Below, piece by piece: positions 29,675 to 38,397 of a stretch of DNA of 39,062 nucleotides (positions are counted from its first letter, which is position 1; the number at the start of each line of letters is the position of its first letter). The position numbers and the translations under genes are program-made. This stretch comes from Actinomycetospora chiangmaiensis DSM 45062 (GTDB taxonomy: Bacteria; Actinomycetota; Actinomycetes; Mycobacteriales; Pseudonocardiaceae). The notes below the pieces were generated by a model. It saw only the letters and a list, made by a program, of their open reading frames with translations, was not told the origin of the DNA and ran no database searches. Location of the stretch: the NCBI RefSeq assembly GCF_000379625.1, contig NZ_KB903217.1, forward strand, positions 100,554 to 139,615. The letters are read 5' to 3'.

Positions 29675-30870
29675 CGGACGTCCTCCCCCGCGGACACGAC
29701 ACCCCCGTCGACGTCCGCGTCGAGGACGGCCGCATCGCGGAGATCGGACCCGCCCTCACGGCCCCCGGGGTCACGGCGGTCGACGGTGGCGGACGCCCGG
29801 TCCTGCCCGGCCTCGTCGAACCGCACCTGCACCTCGACAAGGCGCTGCTCGGGGGCGGCGACGGCACCCTCGCGGGCGCGGTGAGCGCGACCGCCGAGGC
29901 CAAGGAGCACTTCACCCACGACGACGTCGTCGCCCGCGCCGAGGACGTCCTGCGCCGGGCCGTCCGCCACGGCACCACCCTGATCCGGACGCCCGTCGAC
30001 GTCGACCCCACCGTCGGCCTCACGAGCCTCGACGCCCTGCTCGAGCTCAAGGAGCGGTGGGCGGGGGTCGTCGAGCTGCAGGTCGTGGCGTTCCCGCAGG
30101 AGGGGATCGCCGCCCGGCCCGGCACGGACGAGCTGCTGGTCGAGGCCCTGCGGCGCGGGGCGGACGTGATCGGCGGGTGCAGTTACGCCGAGGACGACGT
30201 CGAGGGCTGCCGCGAGCACGTGCGCCGGGTGTTCGACCTCGCCGCGCGCTTCGACGTCGACGTCGACGTCCACGCCGACTTCGCGGCCGGACCCGACGAC
30301 CCGCGGCACACCCTCGCGACGTACGTCGCCGACGTGACCGCCGAGCGCGGCTGGGGCGGCCGGACGACGCTCGGACACGTCACGACGATGGCCGGCCTCA
30401 CCGCCGACACCCGGCGCCGCATCACCGACCGGCTGGCGGAGGCCGGGGTCGGGCTCGTCGTGCTGCCGCCGACCGACCTGTACCTGCAGGGCCGGGCGGC
30501 GCCGGTGGCCGAGCTGCTCGACGCCGGGGTCGCCACCGCCCTGAGCAGCAACAACGTCCGCAACGCCTTCACCCCGTTCGGCACCGTGGACATGCTCGAC
30601 GTGACCCTCCTCGCCGCACACACCCAGCCCTTCGGCACCGCGGAGGGAATCGACCGCCTGCTCGACCGGGTCACCGCCGGGGCCGCCGACATGCTGAACG
30701 TGGGCGGCCACGACCTCGCGCCCGGCAGCCGGGCGGACCTCGTCGTCCTCGACGCCCCCGGCGCGGACCACCACACCGCCCTGCTCGACCGCGTGCCCCG
30801 GCGCCTCGTGATCAGTGGCGGGCGCGTCGTGGCCGAGACCGTGACGACGGCGACCCTGCACGGGCTCTGA
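29644..30870 (+). CDS. Cytosine-deaminase-like amidohydrolase with altered active site
   Basis: This 408-residue protein starts at ATG 29644, overlapping pepE. The N-terminal beta-sandwich part (VDVRVEDGRIAEIG) and TIM barrel match the CodA/AtzC branch of the amidohydrolase superfamily. Metal-site residues H61 and H63 (EPHLHLDKA), H210 (VHADF) and H245 (LGHVTTMAG) are present. However, where E. coli cytosine deaminase has catalytic Glu217 and metal-binding Asp313, this protein has F213 and N303 (LSSNNVRNAFTPFG). It is therefore probably not a cytosine deaminase; it may hydrolyse another substrate with one metal or act differently. It may share a transcript with pepE. Confidence 0.82.
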   Translation: MAARPHDLLLTDVLPRGHDTPVDVRVEDGRIAEIGPALTAPGVTAVDGGGRPVLPGLVEPHLHLDKALLGGGDGTLAGAVSATAEAKEHFTHDDVVARAEDVLRRAVRHGTTLIRTPVDVDPTVGLTSLDALLELKERWAGVVELQVVAFPQEGIAARPGTDELLVEALRRGADVIGGCSYAEDDVEGCREHVRRVFDLAARFDVDVDVHADFAAGPDDPRHTLATYVADVTAERGWGGRTTLGHVTTMAGLTADTRRRITDRLAEAGVGLVVLPPTDLYLQGRAAPVAELLDAGVATALSSNNVRNAFTPFGTVDMLDVTLLAAHTQPFGTAEGIDRLLDRVTAGAADMLNVGGHDLAPGSRADLVVLDAPGADHHTALLDRVPRRLVISGGRVVAETVTTATLHGL

Positions 30871-30890
30871 CCGACCCCGATGATGGAGCC

Positions 30891-33833
30891 ATGACCACCG
30901 CACCGATCCGCCCCGGAGCAGACGCGGAGCACTCCCTGCTCGCCCAGGAGCTCGCCGGAGCCGTCCGCGGATCGGTCCGGTTCGACACGGCCACGCGCGC
31001 GATGTGGTCGGCCGACTCGTCGAACTACCGGCACGTGCCGCTGGGCGTCGTGCAGCCCGTCGACGGCGACGACGTCGAGCGGGCCGTCGAGGTGGCCCGC
31101 CGCCACGGCGTGCCGCTGCTCCCCCTCGGGGCGCGGACGAGCATCTGCGGGCAGTCGGTCAACGAGGCCGTCGTCGTGGACTTCTCCCGCCACATGCGCC
31201 GGGTGCTGGAGATCGACCCGTCGTCGGGAACCGCCCGGGTGCAGCCCGGCACCGTGCTCGACGACCTGCGCGACGCCGGGAAGCCGCACGGCCTGACCTT
31301 CGGCCCGGACCCGTCGACTCACAACCGCTGCACGCTCGGCGGGATGATCGGCAACAACGCCTGCGGGTCGCACTCCGTGGCGTGGGGCAAGACGGTCGAC
31401 AACGTCCGCGAGCTCGACGTCCTGCTCGCCGACGGCACCCGCATGCACGTCGGCGGCCCGATGGACGACGCCGCGATCGACGCCGCGGCGCGCCGGCCCG
31501 GCAGCGAGGGCCGCGTGTACCGCGACCTGAAGGCGCTGCGCGACCGCACCGCCGACGTCGTCCGCGCCGACACCCCGGACCTCACCCGCCGGGTGAGCGG
31601 CTACAACGTCGACCAGCTGCTGCCCGAGCACGGCTTCGACCTCGCGAAGGCACTGGTCGGGACCGAGGGCACCTGCGTGACGATCCTCGAGGCGACCGTC
31701 GACATGGTGGCCTCGCCGCCGGTGCGCGCGCTCGCCGTGCTCGGCTTCGAGGACGCCTACGCCGCCGCCGACCACGTCGTGCCCATCCGTGACCACGCGC
31801 CGCTGACGATCGAGGGCATGGACGTCGGCGTCATCGGCGCCCTGCGCGCGGCCCGGCCCGACGACCGCACCCACGAGGCGCTGCCGCGCGGCAAGGGCTG
31901 GCTCTACGTCGAGACCGGCGGCGAGACCCGCGGCGAGGCCCACGAGAAGGCCGAGGCGATCGCGAAGGAGATGGCCTGGGCGACGGTCGACGCCAAGGTC
32001 GTCAGCGAGCCGAAGGCCATGCGGGCGCTGTGGAAGATCCGCGAGGACGGGTCGGGCATCGTCACCCGCGGCCCCGGCGGCGTCGAGGCCTGGCCGGGCT
32101 GGGAGGACGCCGCGGTGCAGCCGGCCAAGTTCGGCTCGTACCTGCGGGAGTTCGACGCGCTGCTCACCAAGCACGGCCGGACCGGGGCCTACTACGGGCA
32201 CTTCGGCGACGGCTGCGTGCACGTCCGCATCGACTTCCAGCTGCTCACGACGGCGGGTCTGAAGAACTTCCGCTCGTTCCTCGAGGACGCGGCGGACCTC
32301 GCCGTGGCCCACGGCGGGTCGCTCTCCGGCGAGCACGGCGACGGCCAGGCCCGCGCGGAGCTGCTCTCCCGCATGTACTCGCCGACGATGATGCAGGCGT
32401 TCTCCGACTTCAAGGCGGCGTGGGACCCGGACGGCCGGATGAACCCCCACCGCGTGGTCGACCCGCCGAAGATCGACGAGGACATCCGCGTCTTCATCGG
32501 GCAGCCGACGATCCCGACCCGCACGCAGCTGGACTTCATCCACGACGGCGCCCCGGAGACCGGGTTCGCCTCGGCCACCCGGCGCTGCATCGGCGTCGCG
32601 AAGTGCATCACCGCGAGCGGCGGCGTGATGTGCCCGAGCTACCGCGTCACCGGCGAGGAGAAGCACTCGACCCGTGGCCGCGCCCGGCTGCTGTTCGAGA
32701 TGGCGTCCGGGCAGACGGTGCCCGACGGGTGGCAGTCCCAGGAGGTCGAGGACGCGCTCGACCTGTGCCTGAGCTGCAAGGGCTGCTCGCGCGACTGCCC
32801 GGTCGGCGTCGACATGGCGACCTACAAGACCGAGTTCCTCGCCCAGCACTACGCGGGGCGCGCGAAGGACCGGCCGCGGTCGCACTGGTCGATGGGGTGG
32901 CTCCCGGCGTGGCTCGCGATCACCTCGAAGGTGCCGGGCGCACCGAAGATCGCGAACGCGCTCGCGCAGCGACCGGCCCTGGCGTCGATCGCCAAGAAGG
33001 CCGGCGGCATCGCCCCGCAGCGGTCGATCCCGCCGTTCGCGCCCAAGCCGCTCCGGCGGCTGCTGGACGTCCGGAAGCACGCCGCGCGACCCGACGTCGG
33101 GAAGCGCATCCTGCTGTGGACCGACTCCTTCACCCCGGCCTTCGACCCCGAGCTCGCGATCGACGCGATCCGCGTCCTCGAGGCGCTGGGCTACCGGGTG
33201 GAGCTGCCGCAGAAGACCGTGTGCTGCGGCCTGACCTGGGTGACGACGGGGCAGGTCTCGGTCGCGCGCCAGGTCATCGAGCGGTCGCTGGAGCGCATCC
33301 GGCCATGGCTCGAGGACGGCGTGCCGATCGTGGGCCTGGAGCCCTCGTGCACCGCCGCGCTGCGCGGTGACTCCCTCAAGGTGCTGGGCCGGGATCACGA
33401 CCTCGCGCAGGTGGCGTCGAAGTCGATCCGGACCTTCGCCGAGGTACTCGCGGACCACACGGAGCAGTTGGCCGAGCTGTCGGACCAGGCGCCGCGGAAG
33501 GCGCTCGTCCAGATCCACTGCCACCAGTACGCCGAGCTGGGCACCGACGCCGACCGCGCGGTGATGTCGGCGCTCGGGGTGCAGGCCGACGTGCTCGACG
33601 AGGGCTGCTGCGGGCTGGCGGGCAACTTCGGGTTCGAGGACGGGCACTACGAGGTCTCGACGGCGTGCGCGGAGCGTGGCCTGATGCCCAAGGTCCGGGA
33701 GGCCGACGCGGACACGACCGTGCTCGCCGACGGCTACTCGTGCCGGACGCAGATCCGGCAGTTGGACAACGCCGGGCACGAGCCGACCCACCTCGCGCGC
33801 CTCACCGCGCGGGCCCTGGGGCTGCGTGTCTAG
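30891..33833 (+). CDS. FAD-linked and Fe-S-containing D-2-hydroxyacid dehydrogenase (YdiJ/D-2-hydroxyglutarate dehydrogenase type)
   Basis: This 980-residue fusion protein starts at ATG 30891, 20 bases after the amidohydrolase. The first roughly 530 residues form a PCMH-type FAD domain and FAD-linked oxidase C-terminal domain (LPLGARTSICGQS, GPDPSTHNRCTLGGMIGNNA, GHFGDGCVHVRI, SGEHGDGQARAE). Two cysteine clusters follow, one degenerate (CIGVAKC then MCPSYRVT) and one classical CLSCKGCSRDCP. The C-terminal part has CCG-domain cysteines (KTVCCGLTW, EPSCTAALRGD, DEGCCGLAGNFGFE). The layout equals E. coli YdiJ, which oxidises D-2-hydroxyglutarate. Electrons probably pass to the quinone pool. The D-lactate alternative is less likely at this length. 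Confidence 0.9.
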   Translation: MTTAPIRPGADAEHSLLAQELAGAVRGSVRFDTATRAMWSADSSNYRHVPLGVVQPVDGDDVERAVEVARRHGVPLLPLGARTSICGQSVNEAVVVDFSRHMRRVLEIDPSSGTARVQPGTVLDDLRDAGKPHGLTFGPDPSTHNRCTLGGMIGNNACGSHSVAWGKTVDNVRELDVLLADGTRMHVGGPMDDAAIDAAARRPGSEGRVYRDLKALRDRTADVVRADTPDLTRRVSGYNVDQLLPEHGFDLAKALVGTEGTCVTILEATVDMVASPPVRALAVLGFEDAYAAADHVVPIRDHAPLTIEGMDVGVIGALRAARPDDRTHEALPRGKGWLYVETGGETRGEAHEKAEAIAKEMAWATVDAKVVSEPKAMRALWKIREDGSGIVTRGPGGVEAWPGWEDAAVQPAKFGSYLREFDALLTKHGRTGAYYGHFGDGCVHVRIDFQLLTTAGLKNFRSFLEDAADLAVAHGGSLSGEHGDGQARAELLSRMYSPTMMQAFSDFKAAWDPDGRMNPHRVVDPPKIDEDIRVFIGQPTIPTRTQLDFIHDGAPETGFASATRRCIGVAKCITASGGVMCPSYRVTGEEKHSTRGRARLLFEMASGQTVPDGWQSQEVEDALDLCLSCKGCSRDCPVGVDMATYKTEFLAQHYAGRAKDRPRSHWSMGWLPAWLAITSKVPGAPKIANALAQRPALASIAKKAGGIAPQRSIPPFAPKPLRRLLDVRKHAARPDVGKRILLWTDSFTPAFDPELAIDAIRVLEALGYRVELPQKTVCCGLTWVTTGQVSVARQVIERSLERIRPWLEDGVPIVGLEPSCTAALRGDSLKVLGRDHDLAQVASKSIRTFAEVLADHTEQLAELSDQAPRKALVQIHCHQYAELGTDADRAVMSALGVQADVLDEGCCGLAGNFGFEDGHYEVSTACAERGLMPKVREADADTTVLADGYSCRTQIRQLDNAGHEPTHLARLTARALGLRV

Positions 33834-34149
33834 ACCCGGCGTCCTGCGCTGGGTCGCCTACGCGTACGGGGCGCGGCTGCCGGTGCGTTACGGGGACTGG
33901 GTGCTGCACGACCTGACGGCACGCACCTGGTTCCTGCGGGCACTCGCGCGGACCACCGTGCAGTGCGTGCCGGTGGCGCTGCTCGCGCTGCTGCCGGGCC
34001 CGGGTTGGCTGCGGGTGGCCCTGCCGTGCTTCGTGTGGTTCTCGGCGATGTTCATGGCGGCGATCTTCTCGCCGCTGATCCGGGAGAAGCGGCTCTACCA
34101 GCACGGGTTCATGCCGGAGATCGTGCTGGGTCGGGACGCGGAGCCCTGA
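33826..34149 (+). CDS. DUF5313-family small membrane protein
   Basis: This 107-residue protein starts at GTG 33826, overlapping the previous gene by eight bases. The N-terminus RWVAYAYGARLPVRYGDWVLHDLTART is the hallmark of an actinobacterial family of about 110-120 residues annotated DUF5313. Two membrane helices follow (about 44-60 and 64-82). The C-terminus (LYQHGFMPEIVLGRD) is conserved-looking and cytoplasmic. The function is unknown. The last 41 bases overlap the convergent TetR gene. Confidence 0.78.
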   Translation: MSRPGVLRWVAYAYGARLPVRYGDWVLHDLTARTWFLRALARTTVQCVPVALLALLPGPGWLRVALPCFVWFSAMFMAAIFSPLIREKRLYQHGFMPEIVLGRDAEP

Positions 34150-34735
34150 TCGGCTCGTCCGCGAGCGGGATGCCGGTCACCAGTCGGGAGAGCATGGCGT
34201 CCAGCTCGTCGAGGTAGCTCGTCGTCCGGCCGGCGTGGACCCGGGCGAGCGCTGCGTAGCGGGCCCCGACCACGACCCCGGCGAACAGCAGGACCTCGGG
34301 ATCGTCGGCGGGACGCCCGATACCGCGCGACACCATGCCCGCGATCTGCTCGACGCCGAAGGAGTTCCGCTCGCGCAGGATCGCGGCGATCTCGGGGATG
34401 GTGCGCGCGAGGTCCATGCGCACCTCCTCGAGGGCGCGGGCCTCGTCGTCGAGCGAGCCGAACGCGTCGCGCACGATGATGCGGACCGCCTCGATCAGGG
34501 GCGTCCCGACCGGGAGCTCCGCCGCGACGCGCTCCATCACGGGGTCGACGTCGTCGAGCAGGACGACGTCCTCCTTCGTCGGGAAGTAGCGGAAGAACGT
34601 GCTGCGGCTGACGTCGGCCGCCGCCGCGATGTCGTCGACGGTGGTCGCGGCGTACCCCTGGTCGCGGAAGAGCCGCAGCGCGTGCCGCTGCAGCTCCGCG
34701 CGCGTGCGCTCCTTCTTCCGCTCCCGCAGCCCCAT
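34109..34735 (-). CDS. TetR-family transcriptional regulator
   Basis: This 208-residue regulator starts at ATG 34735. The N-terminal DNA-binding domain is typical: RERKKERTRAELQRHALRLF then TTVDDIAAAADVSRSTFFRYFPTKEDV (recognition helix about residues 43-49). The ligand-binding C-terminal domain is divergent, as usual. It is divergent from a FAD monooxygenase with 66 bases between starts, which contain two related 15-bp operator-like boxes. By the common TetR pattern it should repress itself and the monooxygenase until a ligand, perhaps the monooxygenase substrate, binds. The ligand is unknown. Confidence 0.93.
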   Translation of the reverse strand: MGLRERKKERTRAELQRHALRLFRDQGYAATTVDDIAAAADVSRSTFFRYFPTKEDVVLLDDVDPVMERVAAELPVGTPLIEAVRIIVRDAFGSLDDEARALEEVRMDLARTIPEIAAILRERNSFGVEQIAGMVSRGIGRPADDPEVLLFAGVVVGARYAALARVHAGRTTSYLDELDAMLSRLVTGIPLADEPIRAPRPDPARSPA

Positions 34736-34762
34736 GGGTGTGATTGTGGCACGAGAATTCTT

Positions 34763-34793
34763 TTGACACTGAGTCTCACTTGAGGCGTAGTGT
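34763..34793 (+). promoter_or_regulatory. Promoter of the FAD monooxygenase gene
   Basis: TTGACA (34763-34768) is a consensus -35 and TAGTGT (34788-34793) a TANNNT -10, with a 19-base spacer. The -10 ends eight bases before ATG 34802, and no ribosome site exists, so the transcript is probably leaderless. Confidence 0.65.
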
Positions 34794-34795
34794 CA
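34764..34795. promoter_or_regulatory. Pair of 15-bp TetR operator-like boxes in inverted orientation
   Basis: Box 1 TGACACTGAGTCTCA (34764-34778) and box 2 (34781-34795), read on the minus strand as TGACACTACGCCTCA, match at 12 of 15 positions. Box 1 is itself a near palindrome (TGACAC-TGA-GTCTCA). Together they cover the -35 and -10 of the monooxygenase promoter, where a bound TetR dimer pair would block transcription. Confidence 0.7.
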
Positions 34796-34801
34796 CGTGG
34801 C

Positions 34802-36229
34802 ATGGACGACGTGATCGTGGTGGGAGCGGGGCCGACCGGACTGACGGCGGCGGTCGACCTGGCGCGGCGGGGGGTGTCGGTCCGCGTGCTCGACGGGCTG
34901 GACGGCCCGCACCGCGGGTCGCGGGGCAAGGGCATGCAGCCGCGGACACTGGAGCTGCTCGACCAGCTCGGCGTCGCCGACCGCCTCGTGTCCCTGGGGG
35001 TCTTCGACCTGCCCTTCCGGCACCACCGGGCAGACGGGACGGTCCGCGACACCCCCCGCAACCCGGACCTCGACGCCGCGACCGCGGACCCGACGACGCC
35101 GTGGCGCACCTCGATGCTCATCCCGCAGTGGCGCACGGAGCAGGTCCTGCGCGAGCGGCTGGCCGAGGAGGGGGTCGAGGTCTCCTTCGGCACGCGGGTC
35201 GCGTCGCTGTCGCAGGACGAGGAGGGCGTCGAGGTCGTTCTCGACGACGGATCGCGCCTGCGGTCCGCGTGGCTGATCGGCGCGGACGGCGGGTCGAGCA
35301 CCGTCCGCCGCCAGCTCGGCGTCGGTTTCCTCGGCGAGACCCACGAGGAGGTGCGGCTGCTGCTCGGGGACGCCGAGATCGACGGGCTCGACCGCGACCA
35401 CTGGCACCAGTGGGCCGCCGACGGCCCCCTGGCCGGCACCGGCGCGGTGTTCTTCGCGCTCTGCCCGCTGCCCGCGACCACGACGTGGCAGATCCAGATC
35501 GCGCACACCGACCCGGAGCGGCACGCCACGCCGGAGCTGCTCACCGAGCTCGTCGAGTCCCTGGGCCCACGCGTCCACGTCCGCCGGGTGGAGGTCGCCT
35601 CCGACTGGCGGCTCAACGTGCGGATGGTCGACAAGTACCAGGTCGGGCGGGTGTTCCTCGCCGGCGACGCCGCCCACGTGCACTCGCCCGCCGGCGGGAT
35701 GGGCATGAACACCGGGATCGGCGACGCGATCAACCTCGGCTGGAAGCTCGCCGCCGTGGTGCACGGCGCGGACCCGGCCCTGCTCGACTCCTACACCGCC
35801 GAGCGGCTCCCGGTCGCCGCCCACGTGCTCGGGCTCTCCGGCGAGCTCACCGGCCGCCAGTTCTGGTCACGCACCTCCGAGCAGCTCCGGGACACCCGCG
35901 GCCTCGGCATCACCTACCGGACCGTTTCCGACGCCGGGTCCGGCCCGGTCGCGGGCGACCGCGCCCCGGACGCGCCCCTCGTCGACGGGTCGACGCTCTT
36001 CGTGCGCCGACGGGCCGCGGACTGGACCGTGCTCGCGTTCGGCGGGGTGGTGGACGGGGTCGACGCTCCCTCCGACCTCCCCGGCGGCAGCGTGCAGGTG
36101 CTCGACGCCGACGCACTGGCCGCCGACGGGACCCTGCGGGAGGCCTACGGCGCGGACGACGGGACCGTGGTCGTCATCCGGCCGGACGGTTACGTGTGGT
36201 CGCGCAGTGCGGCCGCCGTGTCCGTCTGA
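34802..36229 (+). CDS. FAD-dependent aromatic-ring monooxygenase family protein
   Basis: This 475-residue class A flavin monooxygenase uses NAD(P)H and oxygen to hydroxylate an aromatic or polyketide-like substrate. ATG 34802 is preferred over GTG 34790, which would lie inside the -10 box. Motifs are GAGPTGLTAAVDLARRG (FAD), RTLELLDQLGVAD, LIGADGGSSTVRRQLG (DG motif) and VFLAGDAAHVHSPAGGMGMN (GD motif), and the C-terminal roughly 90 residues resemble the thioredoxin-like domain of phenol hydroxylases. It is controlled, by position, by the divergent TetR. Rifampicin- or phenol-type substrates are possible. The end overlaps the convergent GNAT gene by 40 bases. Confidence 0.9.
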   Translation: MDDVIVVGAGPTGLTAAVDLARRGVSVRVLDGLDGPHRGSRGKGMQPRTLELLDQLGVADRLVSLGVFDLPFRHHRADGTVRDTPRNPDLDAATADPTTPWRTSMLIPQWRTEQVLRERLAEEGVEVSFGTRVASLSQDEEGVEVVLDDGSRLRSAWLIGADGGSSTVRRQLGVGFLGETHEEVRLLLGDAEIDGLDRDHWHQWAADGPLAGTGAVFFALCPLPATTTWQIQIAHTDPERHATPELLTELVESLGPRVHVRRVEVASDWRLNVRMVDKYQVGRVFLAGDAAHVHSPAGGMGMNTGIGDAINLGWKLAAVVHGADPALLDSYTAERLPVAAHVLGLSGELTGRQFWSRTSEQLRDTRGLGITYRTVSDAGSGPVAGDRAPDAPLVDGSTLFVRRRAADWTVLAFGGVVDGVDAPSDLPGGSVQVLDADALAADGTLREAYGADDGTVVVIRPDGYVWSRSAAAVSV

Positions 36230-36789
36230 GCACCGGGCCACGGGCCGGGCGGGTCCGCGTCGGCCTGCTCGTGGGTGCGGGTGTCGTAGGCGACGAGGCC
36301 ACGGCGCTCGTAGTTCCGGCGGGCGTGGGGGCCGTCGAGCGTGCAGGTGTGGAGCCAGACCCGGCGGACGGGCGGCAGCTCCGGCCACCGGGTGTCGAGC
36401 CGCCACGCCTCGGTGAGGGCCCGGGTCAGCAGGTGGCCGCCGAAGCGGCGGCCGATCGCGTGCGGCAGGAGCCCGAACGACTCGATCTCGACCTCCGTGC
36501 CGTCGTCGACCGGGCGGCCCCTGAGTTCGGCGTAGCCCGCCGGGGTGCCGCGGTGGTGGGCCACCCAGGTCTCGAACCCCGGCTGCGTGAGGTGGTCGTA
36601 CCACTGGTTCCACGTGAAGCCGAGCTTGTCGGTCCACGACCAGGGACCACCCACCGCCGTGTAGAGGAACCGGGAGAACTCCGGGGACGGGATCTCGGCC
36701 CGGACGACCTCGAGTGACTCGACGGGCTCGACGGCGGGTCGGAGCTGCTCGGGGGCGGTCTGCTCGAGGTAGGTCGTGGTGACGAGCAC
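36190..36789 (-). CDS. GNAT-family N-acetyltransferase
   Basis: This 199-residue protein starts at GTG 36789, 12 bases after the lipoprotein peptidase gene, so the two probably share an mRNA. The middle has the acetyl-CoA fold pattern: HRGTPAGYAELRGR, VEIESFGLLPHAIGRRFGGH (motif A, with an R/G-x-x-G/A pyrophosphate loop), then VRRVWLHTCTLDGPHARRNY (motif B) and ERRGLVAYDT. The acceptor substrate is unknown. The C-terminal 13 residues are encoded opposite the monooxygenase gene. Confidence 0.85.
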   Translation of the reverse strand: MLVTTTYLEQTAPEQLRPAVEPVESLEVVRAEIPSPEFSRFLYTAVGGPWSWTDKLGFTWNQWYDHLTQPGFETWVAHHRGTPAGYAELRGRPVDDGTEVEIESFGLLPHAIGRRFGGHLLTRALTEAWRLDTRWPELPPVRRVWLHTCTLDGPHARRNYERRGLVAYDTRTHEQADADPPGPWPGAQTDTAAALRDHT

Positions 36790-36801
36790 GGCGTCAGCTC
36801 A

Positions 36802-38262
36802 TCACGTGAACGGCACCGCCCCGGGGTCGGGCGGGCAGACGGCGCCCTCGGCCGGGAGCCGGGTGGGGTCGAGGAGGTACGCGGCGGCCGCGTCCGTGGC
36901 GCAGCGGCTCGGGAGGTCGAGGGTGGTGTGCCCGAACCCGTCGACCACGAGGACCCGGGCCCGCGACAGCTGCGCGGCGGTGGCCCGGGCGTTCGCGAGC
37001 GGGGTCTCCGGGTCGTAGCGCGCGTTGATGACCAGTGCCGGGGCCGGCAGCGACGCGTTCCAGGGACCGAGATAGCGATCGGGGTCGATCGCCGGCCAGT
37101 CGACACACGCCGCCGTGTTGAGCGCGACCGGGACCCCGAACAGCGGGTGCGCAGCCTGCTCGGCGGGCAGGAGGGCGGTCATCTGCTCGGCGATCGGCGT
37201 GACCACGTCGGTGCACTGGACCGCGAGGAAGGCAGGCGAGTGCGGTGGTGCGCCCGCGGCGAGGTCGGGCACCGGCGGGACCACACCCGACGTCGGGAAG
37301 GCGCGGGCGAGCCCGTCGAGGCGACCGCCCGACTCGAGGGCGGTGCTCACCCGTTCCGCGAGCTGCGCCGACGTGGCCGTGCGGGTCGCGGTCCCGACGG
37401 CGGCCGCGATGCGACCCGCGGGATCGGGGTTCGCGGCGCAGCGCGGGCCGGCGGCGGCGCAGGCCGCTTCCACGGCGTCGAGGGCCTCGTCGCGGGCCTG
37501 GGCGACGTGGGCCCGGACGTCGACCGGCCGGGTGGGGTCGGCCGGACCGGCGTTGGCGGCGAGGTCGAGCGCGCCGTCGACCACGAGTGCCCGCAGCCGT
37601 CCGGGGAACAGGTTCGCGTAGGTGGCGCCGAGGTAGGTGCCGTAGGAGTAGCCGTAGATGCTGATCGTCCGCTCGCCGAGGGCGCGGCGCAGCAGGTCGA
37701 GGTCGCGGGCGGCGTTCGCGGTCGACAGGTGGCGCAGGAGCTCGCCCGAACCGGCCACGCAAGCCTGACCGATCGCCCGCGCCGAGGCCCAGAAACCGAC
37801 GGGGTCGGACAGCGGCGACCCGGTCGGCTGCGCGGGCTCGCCGTCCGCCAGCCCGCACCGCACCTGGTCGACCCCGCGAGGTTGGAGGGCGAGGACGTCG
37901 AGGCGCGCACGGACGCCGTCGAACCGGCCGACGAGCCGCCGCAGGCTCGACGTCCCGGGCGTGCCCGGACCGCCGTAGTTCACGGCGACCGTGCCGATCC
38001 GGAGCGCCGGGTCGAGCGCCGGCAGACGGACGACGTCGAGGGCGATCGTCGGGCCGGTCGGGTTCCGGTAGTCCAAGGGCACCGTGAACGTCGAGCACTG
38101 GAACGCACCGCAGGGGCGCCAGTCCAGGCGAGGGACGGCGACGGTGTCGGTCGGCAGGGGTGCAGCCGACGACGGCGCCGGGGTGGGGCCGGGCCGTGCT
38201 CCGACCGGGCCCGAGCACGCCGCGAGCAGCAGGACCACGACGAACCACAGGCGCGTGCGCAT
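36802..38262 (-). CDS. Lipoprotein alpha/beta hydrolase, tripeptidyl aminopeptidase family
   Basis: This 486-residue protein starts at ATG 38262. A short signal peptide ends in the lipobox LLAAC, so C16 would be lipidated and the protein anchored outside the cell membrane. The catalytic serine is S206 in GYSYGTYLG; the C-terminal TAP-like domain has YDPETPLANARATAAQL and the His in VDGFGHTT. Cysteine pairs in the body (CGAFQC, CAAAGPRC) fit an exported enzyme. Streptomyces relatives (Slp/Tap) remove N-terminal tripeptides from secreted proteins. It is followed by a GNAT gene on the same strand. Confidence 0.9.
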   Translation of the reverse strand: MRTRLWFVVVLLLAACSGPVGARPGPTPAPSSAAPLPTDTVAVPRLDWRPCGAFQCSTFTVPLDYRNPTGPTIALDVVRLPALDPALRIGTVAVNYGGPGTPGTSSLRRLVGRFDGVRARLDVLALQPRGVDQVRCGLADGEPAQPTGSPLSDPVGFWASARAIGQACVAGSGELLRHLSTANAARDLDLLRRALGERTISIYGYSYGTYLGATYANLFPGRLRALVVDGALDLAANAGPADPTRPVDVRAHVAQARDEALDAVEAACAAAGPRCAANPDPAGRIAAAVGTATRTATSAQLAERVSTALESGGRLDGLARAFPTSGVVPPVPDLAAGAPPHSPAFLAVQCTDVVTPIAEQMTALLPAEQAAHPLFGVPVALNTAACVDWPAIDPDRYLGPWNASLPAPALVINARYDPETPLANARATAAQLSRARVLVVDGFGHTTLDLPSRCATDAAAAYLLDPTRLPAEGAVCPPDPGAVPFT

Positions 38263-38391
38263 CACGGGGAGTCGTAGCACGGGTTCCGAGTGGGGTGGGC
38301 CTGTCGCCGTGGCTCGGCCTGTCGGTTGTCTGTCGAGGTCGGAGGGGCTCGGCCGACGTCCGGGCGCTTTTTTCCTCGGTCGGCCCGTTCC

Positions 38392-38397
38392 TAGGCT
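38392..38397 (+). promoter_or_regulatory. Candidate -10 box for the frameshifted GNAT gene
   Basis: TAGGCT ends seven bases before ATG 38405 and there is no Shine-Dalgarno, again suggesting a leaderless mRNA. A T6 run at 38368-38373 occupies the -35 position, unusual in this G+C-rich sequence. Confidence 0.45.

Noticed and set aside
30057..30890. In-frame extension of the YdiJ-like protein upstream of ATG 30891.
   Set aside because: It lies inside the amidohydrolase gene in another frame and has Arg-rich non-domain sequence.
30183..33791. A 1202-codon open frame on the minus strand.
   Set aside because: It is antisense to the clearly coding YdiJ-like gene and exists only because G/C third positions remove stop codons; its translation is Arg/Val/Gly/His-rich with no domain.
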